Numbered from the stretch's first letter, positions 47,817-61,448 are shown. The stretch is DNA of 64,000 nucleotides from Montifringilla adamsi (GCA_017590115.1 JAGGNK010007004.1:10104418-10168417); one strand, 5' to 3'. The notes: a model not told the origin generated them from the letters alone. Program-made: numbers and translations.

Positions 47817-50800
47817 TCAGGATTCTTCATGTATTTCTGTTGATATCCTTACAGAAAATCTCTAAAAGAAAAATAAAGCAAGATCAGCTTAGGATAATTT
47901 AATTTCACAGTTCTGTGATATAAAGTACAAGGAGATTAAACAAAACAAAAGAAACAAGTGTTAAAGTGAAATAAATACTGGAGGAAAATTAGAAAAAAAA
48001 TCTTATTTTTCTTGAAGTGTGGCAGGACTTTTTTACTGAATTAATAATTTGGTTTTCTCTGAGAAACGGTTATGACAAAAAGATGATCTAAAAAAGAGAA
48101 TCTAAAAAATCTTTCTGTCATTGTCAAACACTAACATTGGATTCATGCTATTTCATAGCCTATAATTTAAAATGGCCACAATTCCATTTTGTTTAATTTC
48201 ATCACTTTCTCTTATTTTCAAATATTTATATTTAGTAAAAGTTTTTATGTGTCTGAAGGAGAATTATCAACTAACAATTGTTGATAAATATTCTGAGAAT
48301 TACTGCATTGTCCTGCAAATCTCTGTCTCCAAGAAAAAAGAAGTCTGACCTTTGATAAAAGAGATGCCATCACATATATAAACATCAGAGAGTGATTATA
48401 AATACCTCCCCCCAAAAATCATGCATTAAATGATACAGACATTTTGGAATGGTTCTTCAATAATTCTATCAAGTTTAGAAGGCAATTATATACCTTTAAG
48501 ATCATGTATTGTGTAATTCAGAACAACTATTTTTCTTTTCTGAAAGACATGTTTTTCTCTGCTGAACCTAGCTTATTTTATTTTATTATTTTTAATTCTT
48601 TTTTTTTTTTTATTTTAGGAAAAGCCCTGCAGCTATGATCTATTCAGTACTAAGTCAAAACTAAACAGACATGGAAATGTTTGCTATTGGTTAGCAAAAT
48701 ATATGTTAACTCTGAATCCAGCTACCCAAACCAGAGGGCTTTTGTGTCAATACTTTTCCAAAAATTATTTCATATTCTTTGCACTGTGAGGAAACATACA
48801 GCAAAATGTGTAAAACATCAATTATTGAAAAGCTTTGGATTCTCAAATAAAATCCTTCAGTCAGAAAGAAATGAAGTTTTAGTTGCATCATTTATTTGTT
48901 ATTATATCACCTTTAGAGGGACTCTTTCTACAGAAAATAGTAAATAATCGACTGTTATTAATTTTGAAGAACAGGCACATCGAACATTAAACTGAATTTT
49001 ATGTTTTATAATCAAGGGGGAGAATATTCATTATGTAGACAGAAATCAGTTCTGTCCTTGGTAACATTTGTTTCTGTATAGCTTTGATGCATCTATCTAG
49101 GTAAAGAATGGTAATTTTCTATTGCATTGTTATATAATTCATAGCACTTAGTCACTGCTAAAATATGTGGATACCAACCTGAAAATCTCTAATGAATGTT
49201 AAAAAGAAGAAGATGAAACCAAAGGCCACTGTCCATTCACAGATTGCACTTATAAAATGGTAAGTATAATCCTGATGGAGTGAGATATAAAACAAATTTT
49301 CAGATTAAACAGCTAAATAAAGTATGGGTGAAATGATATAGACATCTCCTTCTGTAAATGCAACAAGTAAGATTTATTACTTGTCATCCCTGTTGTATAA
49401 AAGTCAATTCACATTTTGTTTTAACAGTATGGTGAGTAAATTTATCAAGGTGCATGTTTTACATTAAGTCTTGTGCAGTACCATCAAAAGTAGCAGAAGA
49501 AAACTACAATTGGCACAGTATCAAAACAAAGGCTGACTGTAATATAAACCTGAAATCATCCAGTTGTTACATTAAAATTACTGATGTGCCCCTGCTCCAA
49601 GCTGTCACTCAGAGCCACTGAGCTCAGTAATTCTGAGCAAATCCTTACCATGTTTTGAAATGGAGGGCTACTCTTAATGACAGTTCCTGACAAGACTTTT
49701 GTTTTTAAGACTGTCATTGAAAACGTTTGTCACATGACACAAACAGAAAGCAAAGTGTTTCTTAACATGCCATCACCAAATATGCCATCTGTTTCAGTAA
49801 AACCATTTTTTCATCTTTGCATCACATAAAAACCCACAAAACCCCTGAAGATATTTCTAAGATTGTCAAATTTGCAAAGATTTATCTCACAGCTGCCTTG
49901 CCAATGTTTGGTTGTGGTACATTTGCTAAGTGTGTTCTTATTAAGCTCTTCAAGCAGGATATACTCTCTGCATTATTTAACCTTTTTTTTTTTAACACCT
50001 CCTTTTAGCAAAATTTGCCCAAAAAGAAAAATTAGCTTTCCTAGTTGTCATTCTGAAAACACTGAAATCAATTCAATTACCTAAAATTAACTTTAGGATG
50101 TTTTAGGTCCAAAATTCCAAATATTTATGACAGTATCAAAGAGTATTTAATAAAAAGTTATTAAAAGCTGAGATAAGCAATATTGTAAAAAACCTCAAAA
50201 ACTACAGAATTAAATTGGTCCACTTACTGTTTCATGTGAAAAGTTCATTTTCAAGAAAATTGACTATAAAAGGAAGTAGAACAACTAATTTCCAGAAATT
50301 TTGTTTGGTAGTCTTTTTCTATGGGAAACTTTCAAATTTTTAGTCAAAATGAAAGTCTAACTCTTTCAAGATTGATCACCCATGAAAAGTTTTCTTACCC
50401 ACGCTGCAGACATCTTTCTAATGAAGAAGTGACTGGAAACCAGCATTGCACAAATCTGTTCATGATAATGTGCTATTTGAAGTCTCTGACATGTTTGTAG
50501 TACTTTAAGATAAATATAACAGCATTCCCCAAATAATATCACACAGGGTAAGTTGGCTGCCTAGTACAATTGTACCTTTTCACCTGGAGTCCAATCAATT
50601 CTTGTCATGGAAATTTTTGAAGCAAACACAATCACTGGGAAAAACAGTGTAAAGGAAACTATACAATATCAGTGAGTAAAAATGAAAATATCTGCTTACC
50701 AAAAAAAAACCCCAAAACCCAGACCATCTTCCCCTTCTGTAGCACAGGAGACCCTGAACAGACAGAATATCAAATCAAGGTATTAAGAATACAAGTAAAT

Positions 50801-53800
50801 GAAACACCTTATTACAAGGCAAGTGGTAACAGCAATCAAAATGCATTTCTGCACAAATGAAGGTTTCTGTAGGTTCTTTCAAAGTGTAGACAGTAAGGGA
50901 GACACTCCAAACTTAGGTGACATTTGTGATCAAGAACTATGGAAGCAGAGTCCTGCACTGCTGGAAGTGGAACAATGTTGGTTTCCAGTGATGCACAGTA
51001 AGTGCCTTGATCTGTTTGTACAACTTCCTCTCGGGACTGAGGCCCTCTTCCAAAGCCCTTTCACAGCTGCTGGAACCAAAAGCAGACTGTAGCTGGCTCA
51101 TGTGATGAGCTGCTGCAATCACTTTTCAACACTGGCAGACCACCCAAGGCAAATAAATAAAATCAGTGAGATGACTAATTACAGCATGCCAAGGGAAAAG
51201 CCAGGAAGTTGTGCAGCGTGGCTTTAGGAGAGGTGACTACTGAGGTGAAGAACCAAGCAGCATGGTCAAAATCATCTGCTTAGGCTTGTATGCCACCCGT
51301 GTTTTTAACTTCTGTGTGTTTGATTCATTGTAGAAGCAGTGGCTCCCTTTTTCAGACTTTCCTCCCTACTCTCCTTTGAGGGAAGAAAGTTGGAAAGCTG
51401 CTCTAGCTTCACCAGTGTATGATTCTGTGAAAAACACTGGGATATTTTTTTAAATATACCACTGAAATAAGAGATAAAGCTTTTTAGAAGCTCCCAAAAC
51501 TCATCTTTATGCAATTAATGGTGTCTCAACCTGCTGTATTATACACATTAGAGAGCCCTAAGTAAAGAGTGTGACCTCATTTTTATTTTTGATCAGCAAT
51601 GTTTTAACTTAAAAGGAAAACCATGAACACATAAAGGGAAAACCATGGGATACACCACAAAGGATACTGGGAATGAAAGCAGTGCATGATATGACAGATA
51701 TCGCCATCCTTATGTGACACACAAAGTAAGTGTTCCATCGTGGGCAGGACTTGTAGGAGATTATAGACTGAAGTGTGATGTACACAACACCCGAGCCAAA
51801 GGCCACCAAAGCTCCTATGTCATGGACACTGGGAACAGCCAGCTCCTGGAAAAGGAATCAGCACAATGGTTAGCTGCTGTTACTTGAAGAAACTAGCAGG
51901 TAGTGCACATGAATGTAAATTTTCTGCATGACATACTGATTAGAGGAACTAGACTGAATACTAAGGGAATAATTTCTAATTCCAGCTTTGCTTTGATCTC
52001 CTGACTTGAAACATCACCCAACCTTGAGCAAATCTCACATCCTCTTCATGTTTCAGTTATTCAGTTGGCAAATAGGGATCAGAATGTACTGTTCACTAGT
52101 TGTACATATACAGTGAAAAGATTGAAGGTTTGCAAGCCACCAATTCCAGCTTCTCGGGCAATTAAGGATGCTTGAAAATCTGCTAGATCAGATACTTAGC
52201 TAGATTAGATCCTTATTATGCTCAGAACCCTTTCTACAAACTGCACTTAACATGGAAAGCAGGGTCAAAGCAGAGGAAATAGAAATTAAGTGAGGAAGGA
52301 GTTTATGGACTGGCAATGAGACACAACAGAGATTATATAAGAACCCATGTTATAACTGTCAAGGAATCCCTTTGGAAACAGTAAGATCAAAGTTTCTGCA
52401 TCCCTGACTCTCACAAATTATTTTGCATTCCTGATTTGTCTTTTCCCTATTGAGTTTGGTTTCTATTTCAGTCAGGCATCATCCAACTTTTTTTTTTTTT
52501 TGTGCCACATATAAATTTTATCAATAAGAACAGGGATATTTTAAAGTAAAATATGATTAGAATAAACTACAGTACCTGTGGTGTTTGCAATCCATACACA
52601 CTGCCTGTATGCAAAGCTAAAAAGGGCAAGTTATCATCCTAAAGCAGAGGGATTTTTGTCTGAAAATACTATTTCCATTACATGTAAAACTGTACTGGCT
52701 GTTGAAGGCCCAACAATCTTTATTTTCAATTTCTGTGTATGTCATCATGTCACTATATGAGCACAATGGTATTTAATAAAATGTTCCAAATGGTCCTTTA
52801 AAAGAAATAATGCAGCTGTTTCCACAGATTTTAAGGCAATATCTCACGCCACCTGCCAAGTGAATTTAACTTGATTCTAGGCTGAAGCTTTCAGTGCAAT
52901 TGTCCTAATATTTGTGTCAGAATCTAGCTTATTATACACTTCCTCACTAGAAAAGTTGAAATGAATAATTTGTTTCAGTATTTTTTCTCCCTATTGAATT
53001 TTCTTTCAGACACTGAGTGGGGGAGCTTTGGTTTGTAACGAGATACTTCTGGCAAAGTAAGCAGTAGTTCTACATCTCTATCAAATGATAAAACATGTTA
53101 TGTCATTTCCTACAGACTCAAAAGTTTAACAGGCTGATATTGTGCTCAATTTTCTAAATAAAAACCTGTCAGATAAGATTAGCTTATTTTGTAGAAAATT
53201 CTGCTGGTGAGTGTGCCATCATTCAGCCAAAAATGCAGATGCTTTTGTTAGTCTGACTTACTCTGCCCTACCTGATTATAAGTGAACTAAACTTGGAATA
53301 GCAAAAATTTTTACATTCAAGTTTTCACAGGAAAAAATTTACAGCAAAAAAATCCATACAGTACAGACCTGTTACAAGACAAGCACACAGAAAACTCCTT
53401 AATGGCATAACTGCACAAGCAAAAATTCTCTTGTATAGGGAGGAACCAAGTCTGTTGCTGAAAAGCTACTGAAAAAAGGCAAGGGCAAGGAAAGCATTCT
53501 TACTCCATTTTCCAAGGGTCCACATGGGGATAATGTTAATCACTGTTATCTAGTTGAAATTTTTAATGGTAAAACAATCTTATCTTATTTTCATTTTTGT
53601 TATGAAATTTATGGTCGTACCTGAAAAGTTGCAACTATGCCCATTCCAGTGCAGCCCATCAATCCCACACATAATGTAAACATATTGCATGAAGACCTAA
53701 CAAAGTGTGATGATTCATTTTGCTTCTCTATTAATAAATATCTGATGTACATTGTAATTGAAGCTGAAAAAAAAAAACAACAAAAAAAAAGTATTTTGTT

Positions 53801-56800
53801 CAATGATCACATATTGATTACATTTTAACAAGTTTTTCCTCTAACACATGACTTGCAGAACAAAATTATAAACATAATACAATAAATAATGGAATGAAGA
53901 AGTTAATTCAGATGAACTTTCAGATGGAACTTCAACATTATCTTTGTCTTAAAATTGCATATTATTGCTATGTAGAACTAAATGCACATCAGTTCAAGAA
54001 AAGCACTAATTTAAATCTCATTCTCCTGGGTGTTTTGGGCACAGAGGCATTGCCATTCCACATTAGGAACATATGTTACAGGGAGATAAGAACCATAAAA
54101 TGCAAGTGGGAGGCCTTATTCTGCTCTGAGATGCAGTCTTGTGCAAGAACTACATCTCCTTATGATGGATTGTCTGAAGAATTAATTCCTTTTTGTAGAG
54201 TCACTGCATGCCTGGCCCTAATATGCAGTTCACTCCTGGCAAACACCAGTACTGAATTAGGAAATCATGGTTCTTCAGGATATAATAAGCTGTAGACTGA
54301 ATTCCACAATTCCATAACACAGAACACAGTTTCAGCCTATCTGCAATTGGAAAAAGAAATCAGGTAGCTTTGCCCAGTCACTATGAGGTTACATGAAACA
54401 CTCCAAGATTGTGACTGAACAAGGCTCTTATAAAAGGTAAAATATGTTTACTTTGCCTTAAGGCCATCATACAGAGATACACAGCTCATGATCCTCCATC
54501 CTCTTCAAGATAATGGAAAATGCCAAACTTCCTGATTCACATCAGTTATTTTGTAGAGTAGGCACGTTGTGGAGTAAACCAGGTGTTGCTTCAACACTAT
54601 CCTTCCCTTTACTGCAGCATCTTAGAACCTAAGGTTTCCCTACACCAGAGTTTTTGCAGAGTAATTATGCCATCTTTGCTCCACTTTTATTTCCAGTGTG
54701 CTGACTACTTTGCACTGATGAGGTGCTCTGAAGAGACACAAGTGCCTCTAAGCCTGCACTAACTGCTCCTAAGGACCCAACTCCCCAGGTATTACTTACA
54801 TCTACCTGATACTGCCATTTGACTGTGGAGAAGTTTTTCTGCAGAATACTGAATACATTTCTGTAATGAAAGCAGGCATTTTTCACTAATTCTGATTTCT
54901 TGATTCTGGTCAACCCAAATACCTGCTACATACCTAGAAGTGCTGAAATATTAATCATAAATCCAAAGACACCGCTCTCCGGAGGTTTAGTTCCAGTGTC
55001 GCTAAAGCAGGAAGAGAGACAAATTAAAAGTTAATTGAGACAAACAAATGAGACAATTGAAATCCCACGAGAAATAGAACTCGTGTGAATTGCTGCTGTG
55101 TGTGTAAGGCAATTAATCTTCTGCTGCACCATTTGTAGTAGAGAATCCTTCTTTTCAAAAGAAAGCATATTTTAAGAGCATACTCTTTGAACTACAGTTC
55201 TTCTTTTGCTGTATGCAGTATGCAAAGATGTGACAGACCTGTACTTTGCTCATGAATGACATGATTACATAAATGACATTTCAGAATTAATGTTTCTTTT
55301 ATCTGCTGAATTAACACTGTGATAGAGTAAAAGATATCTAATGGCAATCACTGTCTGAAGAGATGAGAGAATTTGATTTAATTTCTTTAAAAGGACTTAA
55401 CCCTATGAGAGAAATTGTGTTCCATGCCCAAGAATGTTCCTAGCAACTGTTTAATTTACTGATGTAGACACAGCTTAAGAGTACTCTATCTCCAAGGTGT
55501 TTTAAGTCTCTTCTGATGAAACACTTCACCCTTACAGGGAATAATTAGTTCACTGGGACACGGAGAGGAAGCATGAGTGTGAGAATATCTACAGAATTTA
55601 TATACATATCTACATGTATATGGCTATACATGTCTAGACATATATGAAAGACATAATGTCTTCATCTCTTTCATCTATATATATATGAAAGACATAATGT
55701 ACACAAAACATTTGTTTTTTAGAAAATGGAACACCTTCACCATAGAGTCGTTTCCCCTCTTTTCCCTACATAAGTCCAAAAACCTCCCCCAGAGAATGCC
55801 CTTTCCTCAACAGAATGAACATACTCCTGGGAGTTGTGTACTCAAGCTCCCTCAAGCAGAAGTCTTCTATGGAAGGTGAGTGCTCTGTTGAAAGAACAGT
55901 ACTATGACCTTGCCACCTCTTTTTACTATTTTTTCTTCTCTGATGTCCATTTTTTTCTTGTTTAACATACAACCAGTTGATATCTATTTGATCAGGTTCT
56001 GTTGGTCAAGCCAATGGCAAACATTTAGTTCTTCAATCTTTACATAATTTGAGTGTGAGCTAAGATTTCAGTTACTGGGCAGTACCAAGAAGCAGGATAG
56101 TGTGTTTGAACAGAGGCACCAAAAACTCTACGGTCAGGTATGTGAACACATGAGGGTTTCAGCTAATGCCAAAGCTTAGTGGACACTGAGCAAAGATTCT
56201 GAGAACAAATCTTTCTCCTGGAGTGGTAGTGTCAACCTGCTGGAGGGTAGGAAGGCTCTGCAGAGGCATCTGGACAGGCTGGATTGGTGGGCCAAGATGA
56301 GTGGTAGGAGGTTCAGCAAGACCAAGGCCTGGGTCCTACACTTTGTCCACAAAAACCCCAGGCAGCTTTGAAGGCTGGGGAGCAGTGGCTGGAGAGATGC
56401 CCAGCAGAAAAGAACCTGGGGTGCTGGTTGGCAGCAGCTGAACGGGAGCCAGTGTGTGCCCAGGTGGCCAAGAAGGCCAGTGGCATCCTGGCTTGTACCA
56501 GCAACAGTGTGGCCAGCAGAACCAGGGCAGTGATGGTCTCTCTGTTCTTGACTCTGGTGAGGCCACACCTCAAGTGCTGCTGTGAGTTTGGGCCCCTCAC
56601 TGCAAGGAAGATATCGAGGGGCTGGAGTGTGTCCAGAGAAGGGCAGCAGGGTCTGGGGCACAAGTCTGATAAGGAGCATTTGAGGGAGATGGGGGTGTGT
56701 TGGGAATTTTTCATGTGTGGAGACGCGAGGCTTGACTCTATTTCAGAAGGTTGGTTTATTATCTTATGATATATATTATATTAAAATACTACATTAAAAC

Positions 56801-59800
56801 TATACTAAAAGAACAGAGAGAAAAGAATAATCAGAAGGCTTGAAAGAATAAGAATAGAATGCATAACAAAATCTTGTGACTGCTCACAGCCTCAGCACAG
56901 GTGGCTGTGATTGGTCATCAAGTGAAAACAATCTACATAAACTAATGGAAGATGCACCTGTTACATTCCACAGCAGCAGACAGTTATTGTTTACATTTCT
57001 TTCCTGAGGCTTCTCAGGAGAAGAATCCTGGCAAAAGGATTTTTCAGAAAATATCATAGCTACAGGAGTGTTTAGCCTGGAGAAGAGGAGGGTCAGGGGT
57101 GACCTTGCCACCCTCTGCAACCACCTGAAAGGAGCCTGCAGCCACGTGGGGGTTGGCCTCTCAGATAAAAAGCAATAGGATAAGAGGAAATAGCCTCAAG
57201 TTGTGTCAGGGGAGATTTAAACTGGATGTTAGGAAAAATTTCCCCACAGAAAGGGTGGTTAGACATTGGAATGGACTGCCCAGAGAGGTGGTGGAGTCAC
57301 CATCCCTGGAAATGCTTAGTGCCATGGTCTGGTTGACATGGTGGAGTTCAGTCATAGGTTGAACTCAGTAACCTCAGAGATCTTTTCCAACCTATGTTGA
57401 TTCTGTGATTCTGTGTATAATGAAACAAGTAGGTACTAGCTAGGGATATTTTTTTATGTCATGCAAGAAGAATAATACTATTCATTCCAACAGTGAGGCT
57501 GGATTAGGTTTCAGTGCTAAGATTCTGAAGCTACCACTGAGTACAGCCAAAATGACCTCAGCATGAATGCTCTCCACAGGCAAAAGAGAAAGCACTCTCT
57601 ACTTTAGCAATCACTCTCAAGGATTTTGACAATTTTGTGAAGTTCAGGACAGAAGAGTATGACCATCTCAAATTACTTGATTATTTTAGAAATTCATATT
57701 TGCTCTCCAACCCTTTCTATGTTATAGAATGACTTGTTTAACAAAAGTTGCTAAGATGATTTATCATCAATAGGAGGAAGCTTAGGATAAAGGTGGGATC
57801 TTTTTCTATGAAAAGTTGATGGAAAAAAATAGAGAAAATTCATATATTTCTTTTTACTTGATTGGTTTCAAATTCTCAGACAGCAAAAGTTTGGACCAAG
57901 CTTTTAGACAAGTTTTTACAACTTGTCAGGCATTGGGAATCCCTATTCCCCTGAATTTTCTTGTTGTAATGCTTTCTGAGGACTTGTTCCAGCTGGTAGT
58001 CTGTATTAATCTTGTTTCTCTTTGACAGTGAAATTGATGAAAACAGTAAACTAAGACTTTTTGTTTGTTTGTTTGATACACCTGAAAATCATCTTAATTT
58101 GTGTTTCATTTAGCCCATTTTTTAAACTTGAACTTCATGTTTTCCTTTTGTTTCTAGAGTGTTTTCATTAACACAACAAAGGAGTCCATTTAAAATGTGG
58201 GCCACTTGTGACAATCTTCAAGGACTTTTTCAAATCAGAAACCACTCTGTGGTAAGTACATGACTGTAATCACTTCAAAGCTTTTGAAGGGCTTTAGGTG
58301 AGAAGAGAATGGAATTGGCACACACATAGAAAGCCATTTGAAGTTCTTGGAACACACTGCAGGAGCAAACCAAATAACGTGAAATTGCACCGAACTACAT
58401 TTTTTAACAAAGTATTTTCTCAAGCTAAAGGTTATAGGTGATTTTTGCTATTGCAAATTTTTAAACTCAACAATCTTAGATTATGTTGTAAACAAAATTC
58501 ATACCAGGAATATTATATCACAATCCATTTACAAAGTACTGCACTGGACTTTTAAGGACACAATCTTCTTAATGCTATATTTTGCATTAAAAAAGCTAAA
58601 TGAATACTTGGATTCATACTCATTTTTCTTTAAGTCTGCTGCTTTGACAAAAAAGATTACCAAAAAAAAGCATCGGTGACAGTTCCCTCCTTTTTATGAA
58701 AAAGAAAAAAGGAAATGGCATATTTGAAACAAAAAATGTGCTCACTTATTTGAGCTGGTGCATAGGTGAGCTCAACCACCATGGAAAAGATGAAGAACCC
58801 TGTATGAAAATGACAGCATTTGTGTCACCATCTCATGCAGAAGAATTTTAAAAATGAACAGTCTTCTGAAGAGTGGAAAGACAAGAAGGTGAAGGAGACA
58901 AGGAATAAATATTTTAGGGCCAAAAGACTCATTGAATTTTCATTGAATTTCATTAGATTTTCTTTAGAGCCATCATAAACTATTTCTCTTCAAACTGAGG
59001 TCCCAAATTTTTAAAATAGGAAGATTCTATTGCACCTATAGGGATTCTGATTTCTTCAGAGGTACCAACTGGTAGCAAATACTTTCAGGAAAATTTCCTT
59101 TCCTCTTTCACTGAGAATTTGAACAAGCAAACAGCCACCCCAGCACATCCAAATTCGTTTGGATTTTGAGCAGCAGTGAGTAACAGGACTAATTTTGGCA
59201 TAACGTCATCATCTTTTAGGACTCAGCTGCTAGAAAATACAAAATCATATTCATTTTATTTACCAAGGATTGTATTTATATGGTTTACTTGATGGGACAT
59301 TAGCACAGTCGCAATGACAAATTTAGATGTGGTCTCTCGCTGTAACAGCTGCTACATTGTAAGCAAATAAAATTAATGTCACTTCAAGGCATACACAGAG
59401 TACTTGGGGAATGATTGTAAGAATTACAGAAACATTGAACTCAAGTATGTCAGTATTCTTCTCCTTTTTGTAACTGGAATTTCCCCATATGAGCTCTATT
59501 TAATTTTTATACTTCATTTTAAGATATTGCACAACTGAATGGTTGCAACACTCTTCCTCCTTTTTTAACACTCTTAGTTTTACTAAATCACATTCTCAAT
59601 CACATGATGCATATTCTTAGGCTAAAGCAATGACCTGCAAATTAAGCATTGAATATGGTATAACTATTGTCCTGAGTACTTAGAAGAAAACCTGGTACTA
59701 TTCCCAATGCATATTCTATGAAGTTCTTATGCTTAGACCACATGCCTTTAGAATTGTTGCAGGTGCTTCACCAATAGCTCCATATATTCTTAGTCCAAAT

Positions 59801-61448
59801 GTGGTGTTAAAAGGATATAACATCAACAAGACTTTTAAAAGCTTTACTAGTAAATGCAGAGGGACCGAAATGTGAGTGGGAATCACTGGTGCAGCCTCTT
59901 ATGTCTTTGTTTTGTTTAGGTTTTTTAGGGCATATGGACTTTTATTGTGATTCCATAGCTAAAGGATAAGAACAGTGTTTAATGGGTGCTATTCCATTAA
60001 GTTGATATAAGTGTGGCAGCTGTGATACATTAACTAGACTTGTACAGCTGTAACTTAAAGGTTTGGTCCATCCCTTTTAGAAAGAATGACAAAATTAAGA
60101 TATCTGGGCTGTCAAAAACTTAACTGCAAACAAAACTATACATAAAAACCACATCCCGCTCTTTCATATATTTTATTCTATGACATGGCTTCAACATAAG
60201 AAACATAATTGGTCAAATTTCTTACTACAGGATCTCAAAATATTTCTGAACACAAACCATGTACAATTATGTCAAATGTTTAATTTTTGTTAGTTAATAC
60301 TGGATAAATTGCACTGATCACAAGCACTTTTGTGTTAGTAAAGCTTTGTGTGTAATCAAGGATGAGCAGTAGGGTATTTGTTCAAGTACAAGAACAAGGC
60401 TTTCTAAGAGCTTTCCAGATTTGTGCAGAGAGTCCTAAAAAGTTTTGCTAATATAAACATGAAGCCCAACTTTCTCTGGCTCAATTTAAATGAAGCTCAG
60501 CTATCTTGTGGGTTGTGGTGTCATTTGCTCTTGCCTATGATGACAAACCCTAATTTTCAATCAAATTTTCTTCTATGTGCCAATCAGGTTAGCAGTCTTC
60601 TGAAATTGTTCATGTCCAAAAAGTCCTTCAAGACATTAGGTCTAGATGCACCTTGACAAATATATTTTAAAACCTTGTTTAGATCTTCTGTATATCAGAG
60701 AGAGTCTTGGATTTCTGGCTAACCTTCAATCTCTTGAGAGATAAATACTAACATTTTCATAGTTTAGATTTAAATGTTAACATAAGCCATGCCTAAAGAA
60801 TGATTTACCGAGAATTGCACTTAAATGAAAAAGGTTATAAAAAAGAGATGCCAGGCATCTCTTGGAAAGTCTTTAAAACCCATTGGTCCTATAATGAAAT
60901 ATAAAAGCTGCATGTTTGTGGGGATGTGTGTGCTGCGAAAGCCATCACAGGGCTTTGAGTCCAGTCCTCATCTGGTGCACTTTGGCCTAGTTCTGGAGTT
61001 ATACAAACAAAATTACACTTTCACCACGTAACAGTAAAGTTTTTCTAGGATCAGGCCTGCATTGGCTGCAGCAGAAAACTTTCATGTCCTTTGCATCGTG
61101 TCTCCAGCGTTGTGTCCTGAAGCTCTCAGAGGTGCTAGAGGTGTGATGGGTGCCGGGAGCGCCCAGCGTGTCCCCCTGTCACCGGGAGGCCCCGCCGCCA
61201 CTGCCTCTCCTCTCCAGAGGACCCCACATTCCCTCCGGGAAGCCCCTCAGGACACCGCCCATGGTCACACACATGCAAGCCCCGCAGCTCGGCCGCTCCC
61301 CCGCGCCCCCGCCTCACCTGATGTAGGGGACGAAGGGCTCGACGTGCCCCGCCAGCACGGCGATCACATAGGAGATGATGAAGGCGGCCGAGGACCAGCT
61401 GACGAGCAAAGCGGGCACGAAAGCCACGCCGGGCATGCAGCACAGCAT
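47817..61448 (-). CDS. DRAM1: DNA damage-regulated autophagy modulator 1, complete, seven coding exons
   Basis: DRAM1 is a p53-inducible lysosomal/endosomal membrane protein (DRAM/TMEM150 family) that promotes autophagic flux. Exons in transcript order: 61448-61318, 55002-54935, 53763-53621, 51845-51668, 50634-50576, 49271-49179 and 47861-47817. They total 717 nt and 238 residues, the human length. All introns are GT-AG and phases join cleanly. Landmarks: [20 protein letters not shown] at the N-terminus, [11 protein letters not shown] in the first loop, [38 protein letters not shown]. Six hydrophobic spans sit near residues 9-31, 54-74, 95-114, 118-142, 158-180 and 199-220, as expected of the family. 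The C-terminal tail ends ISTEIHEES, where I recall human ending ISTEINGDI. The ATG has G at -3. Intron 1 is 6.3 kb and carries a CR1 with a nested LTR. Confidence 0.96.
55612..55700. repeat. Cluster of AT-rich palindromes and a 20-bp direct repeat in DRAM1 intron 1
   Basis: ACATGTATA-TGGC-TATACATGT (55612-55633) is a perfect 9-bp stem with a 4-nt loop. It overlaps the 12-bp palindrome ATGTCTAGACAT (55630-55641). ATATATGAAAGACATAATGT then occurs at 55640-55659 and again at 55681-55700. The first copy is followed by CTTC, completing a further GAAAGACAT/ATGTCTTC inverted repeat. Simple AT-rich sequence prone to hairpins; no gene function is evident. Confidence 0.75.
56215..57415 (+). mobile_element. 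CR1 LINE, 5'-truncated, split by an LTR insertion
   Basis: Left part, about 56215-56697: AACCTGCTGGAGGGTAGGAA, CAGAGGCATCTGGACAGGCT, GAGGCCACACCTCAAGTGCT and GTCCAGAGAAGGGCAGCAG are standard CR1 3' blocks. Right part, 57071-57415: TTTAGCCTGGAGAAGAGGAG, GGAATGGACTGCCCAGAGAG and the terminal GATTCTGTGATTCTGTG octamer repeat that ends CR1 elements. The two parts join in the CR1 consensus as GGGGGTGTTTAGCCTGGAGA, so the block between is an insertion. No intact open reading frame remains. The element is sense to the plus strand, antisense to DRAM1, inside DRAM1 intron 1. The left boundary is approximate. Confidence 0.93.
56698..57064 (-). mobile_element. Solo LTR of an endogenous retrovirus (passerine-type), nested in CR1
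   Basis: A 367-bp block inserted into the CR1. It begins TGTTGGGAATTTT and ends ATCATAGCTACA, giving TG...CA ends. Flanks GGGGTG (56692-56697) and GGAGTG (57065-57070) form a 6-bp target duplication with one mismatch, the size typical of beta/ERVK-like integrases. Read on the minus strand it has an AT-rich TATA-like region (around 56771-56781) followed by AATAAA (56755-56760), as in an LTR. There is no coding region: only the LTR is left, the usual product of recombination between two LTRs. It resembles a family abundant in zebra finch; the family name needs a database match. Confidence 0.85.
57430..61120 (-). other. Promoter-proximal half of DRAM1 intron 1
   Basis: AT-rich intronic sequence of about 3.7 kb. 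I see no exon, RNA gene or transposon in it. Open frames are below 80 codons and lack splice support. Confidence 0.55.

Noticed and set aside
51654..51656. Alternative DRAM1 exon 4 donor at TGTG|GTGTAT
   Set aside because: It would lengthen the exon by 12 nt and duplicate residues already supplied by exon 5. Using A|GTATCC at 51668 joins with exon 5 (starting TG) to give the conserved PMIV stretch and a total of 238 residues.
53894..54295. 133-codon plus-strand open frame
   Set aside because: Sits in DRAM1 intron 2, has no promoter or similarity I recognise, and ordinary AT-rich composition; probably chance.
56176..56679. 167-codon minus-strand open frame
   Set aside because: It lies antisense within the CR1 copy and reflects CR1 composition, not a gene.
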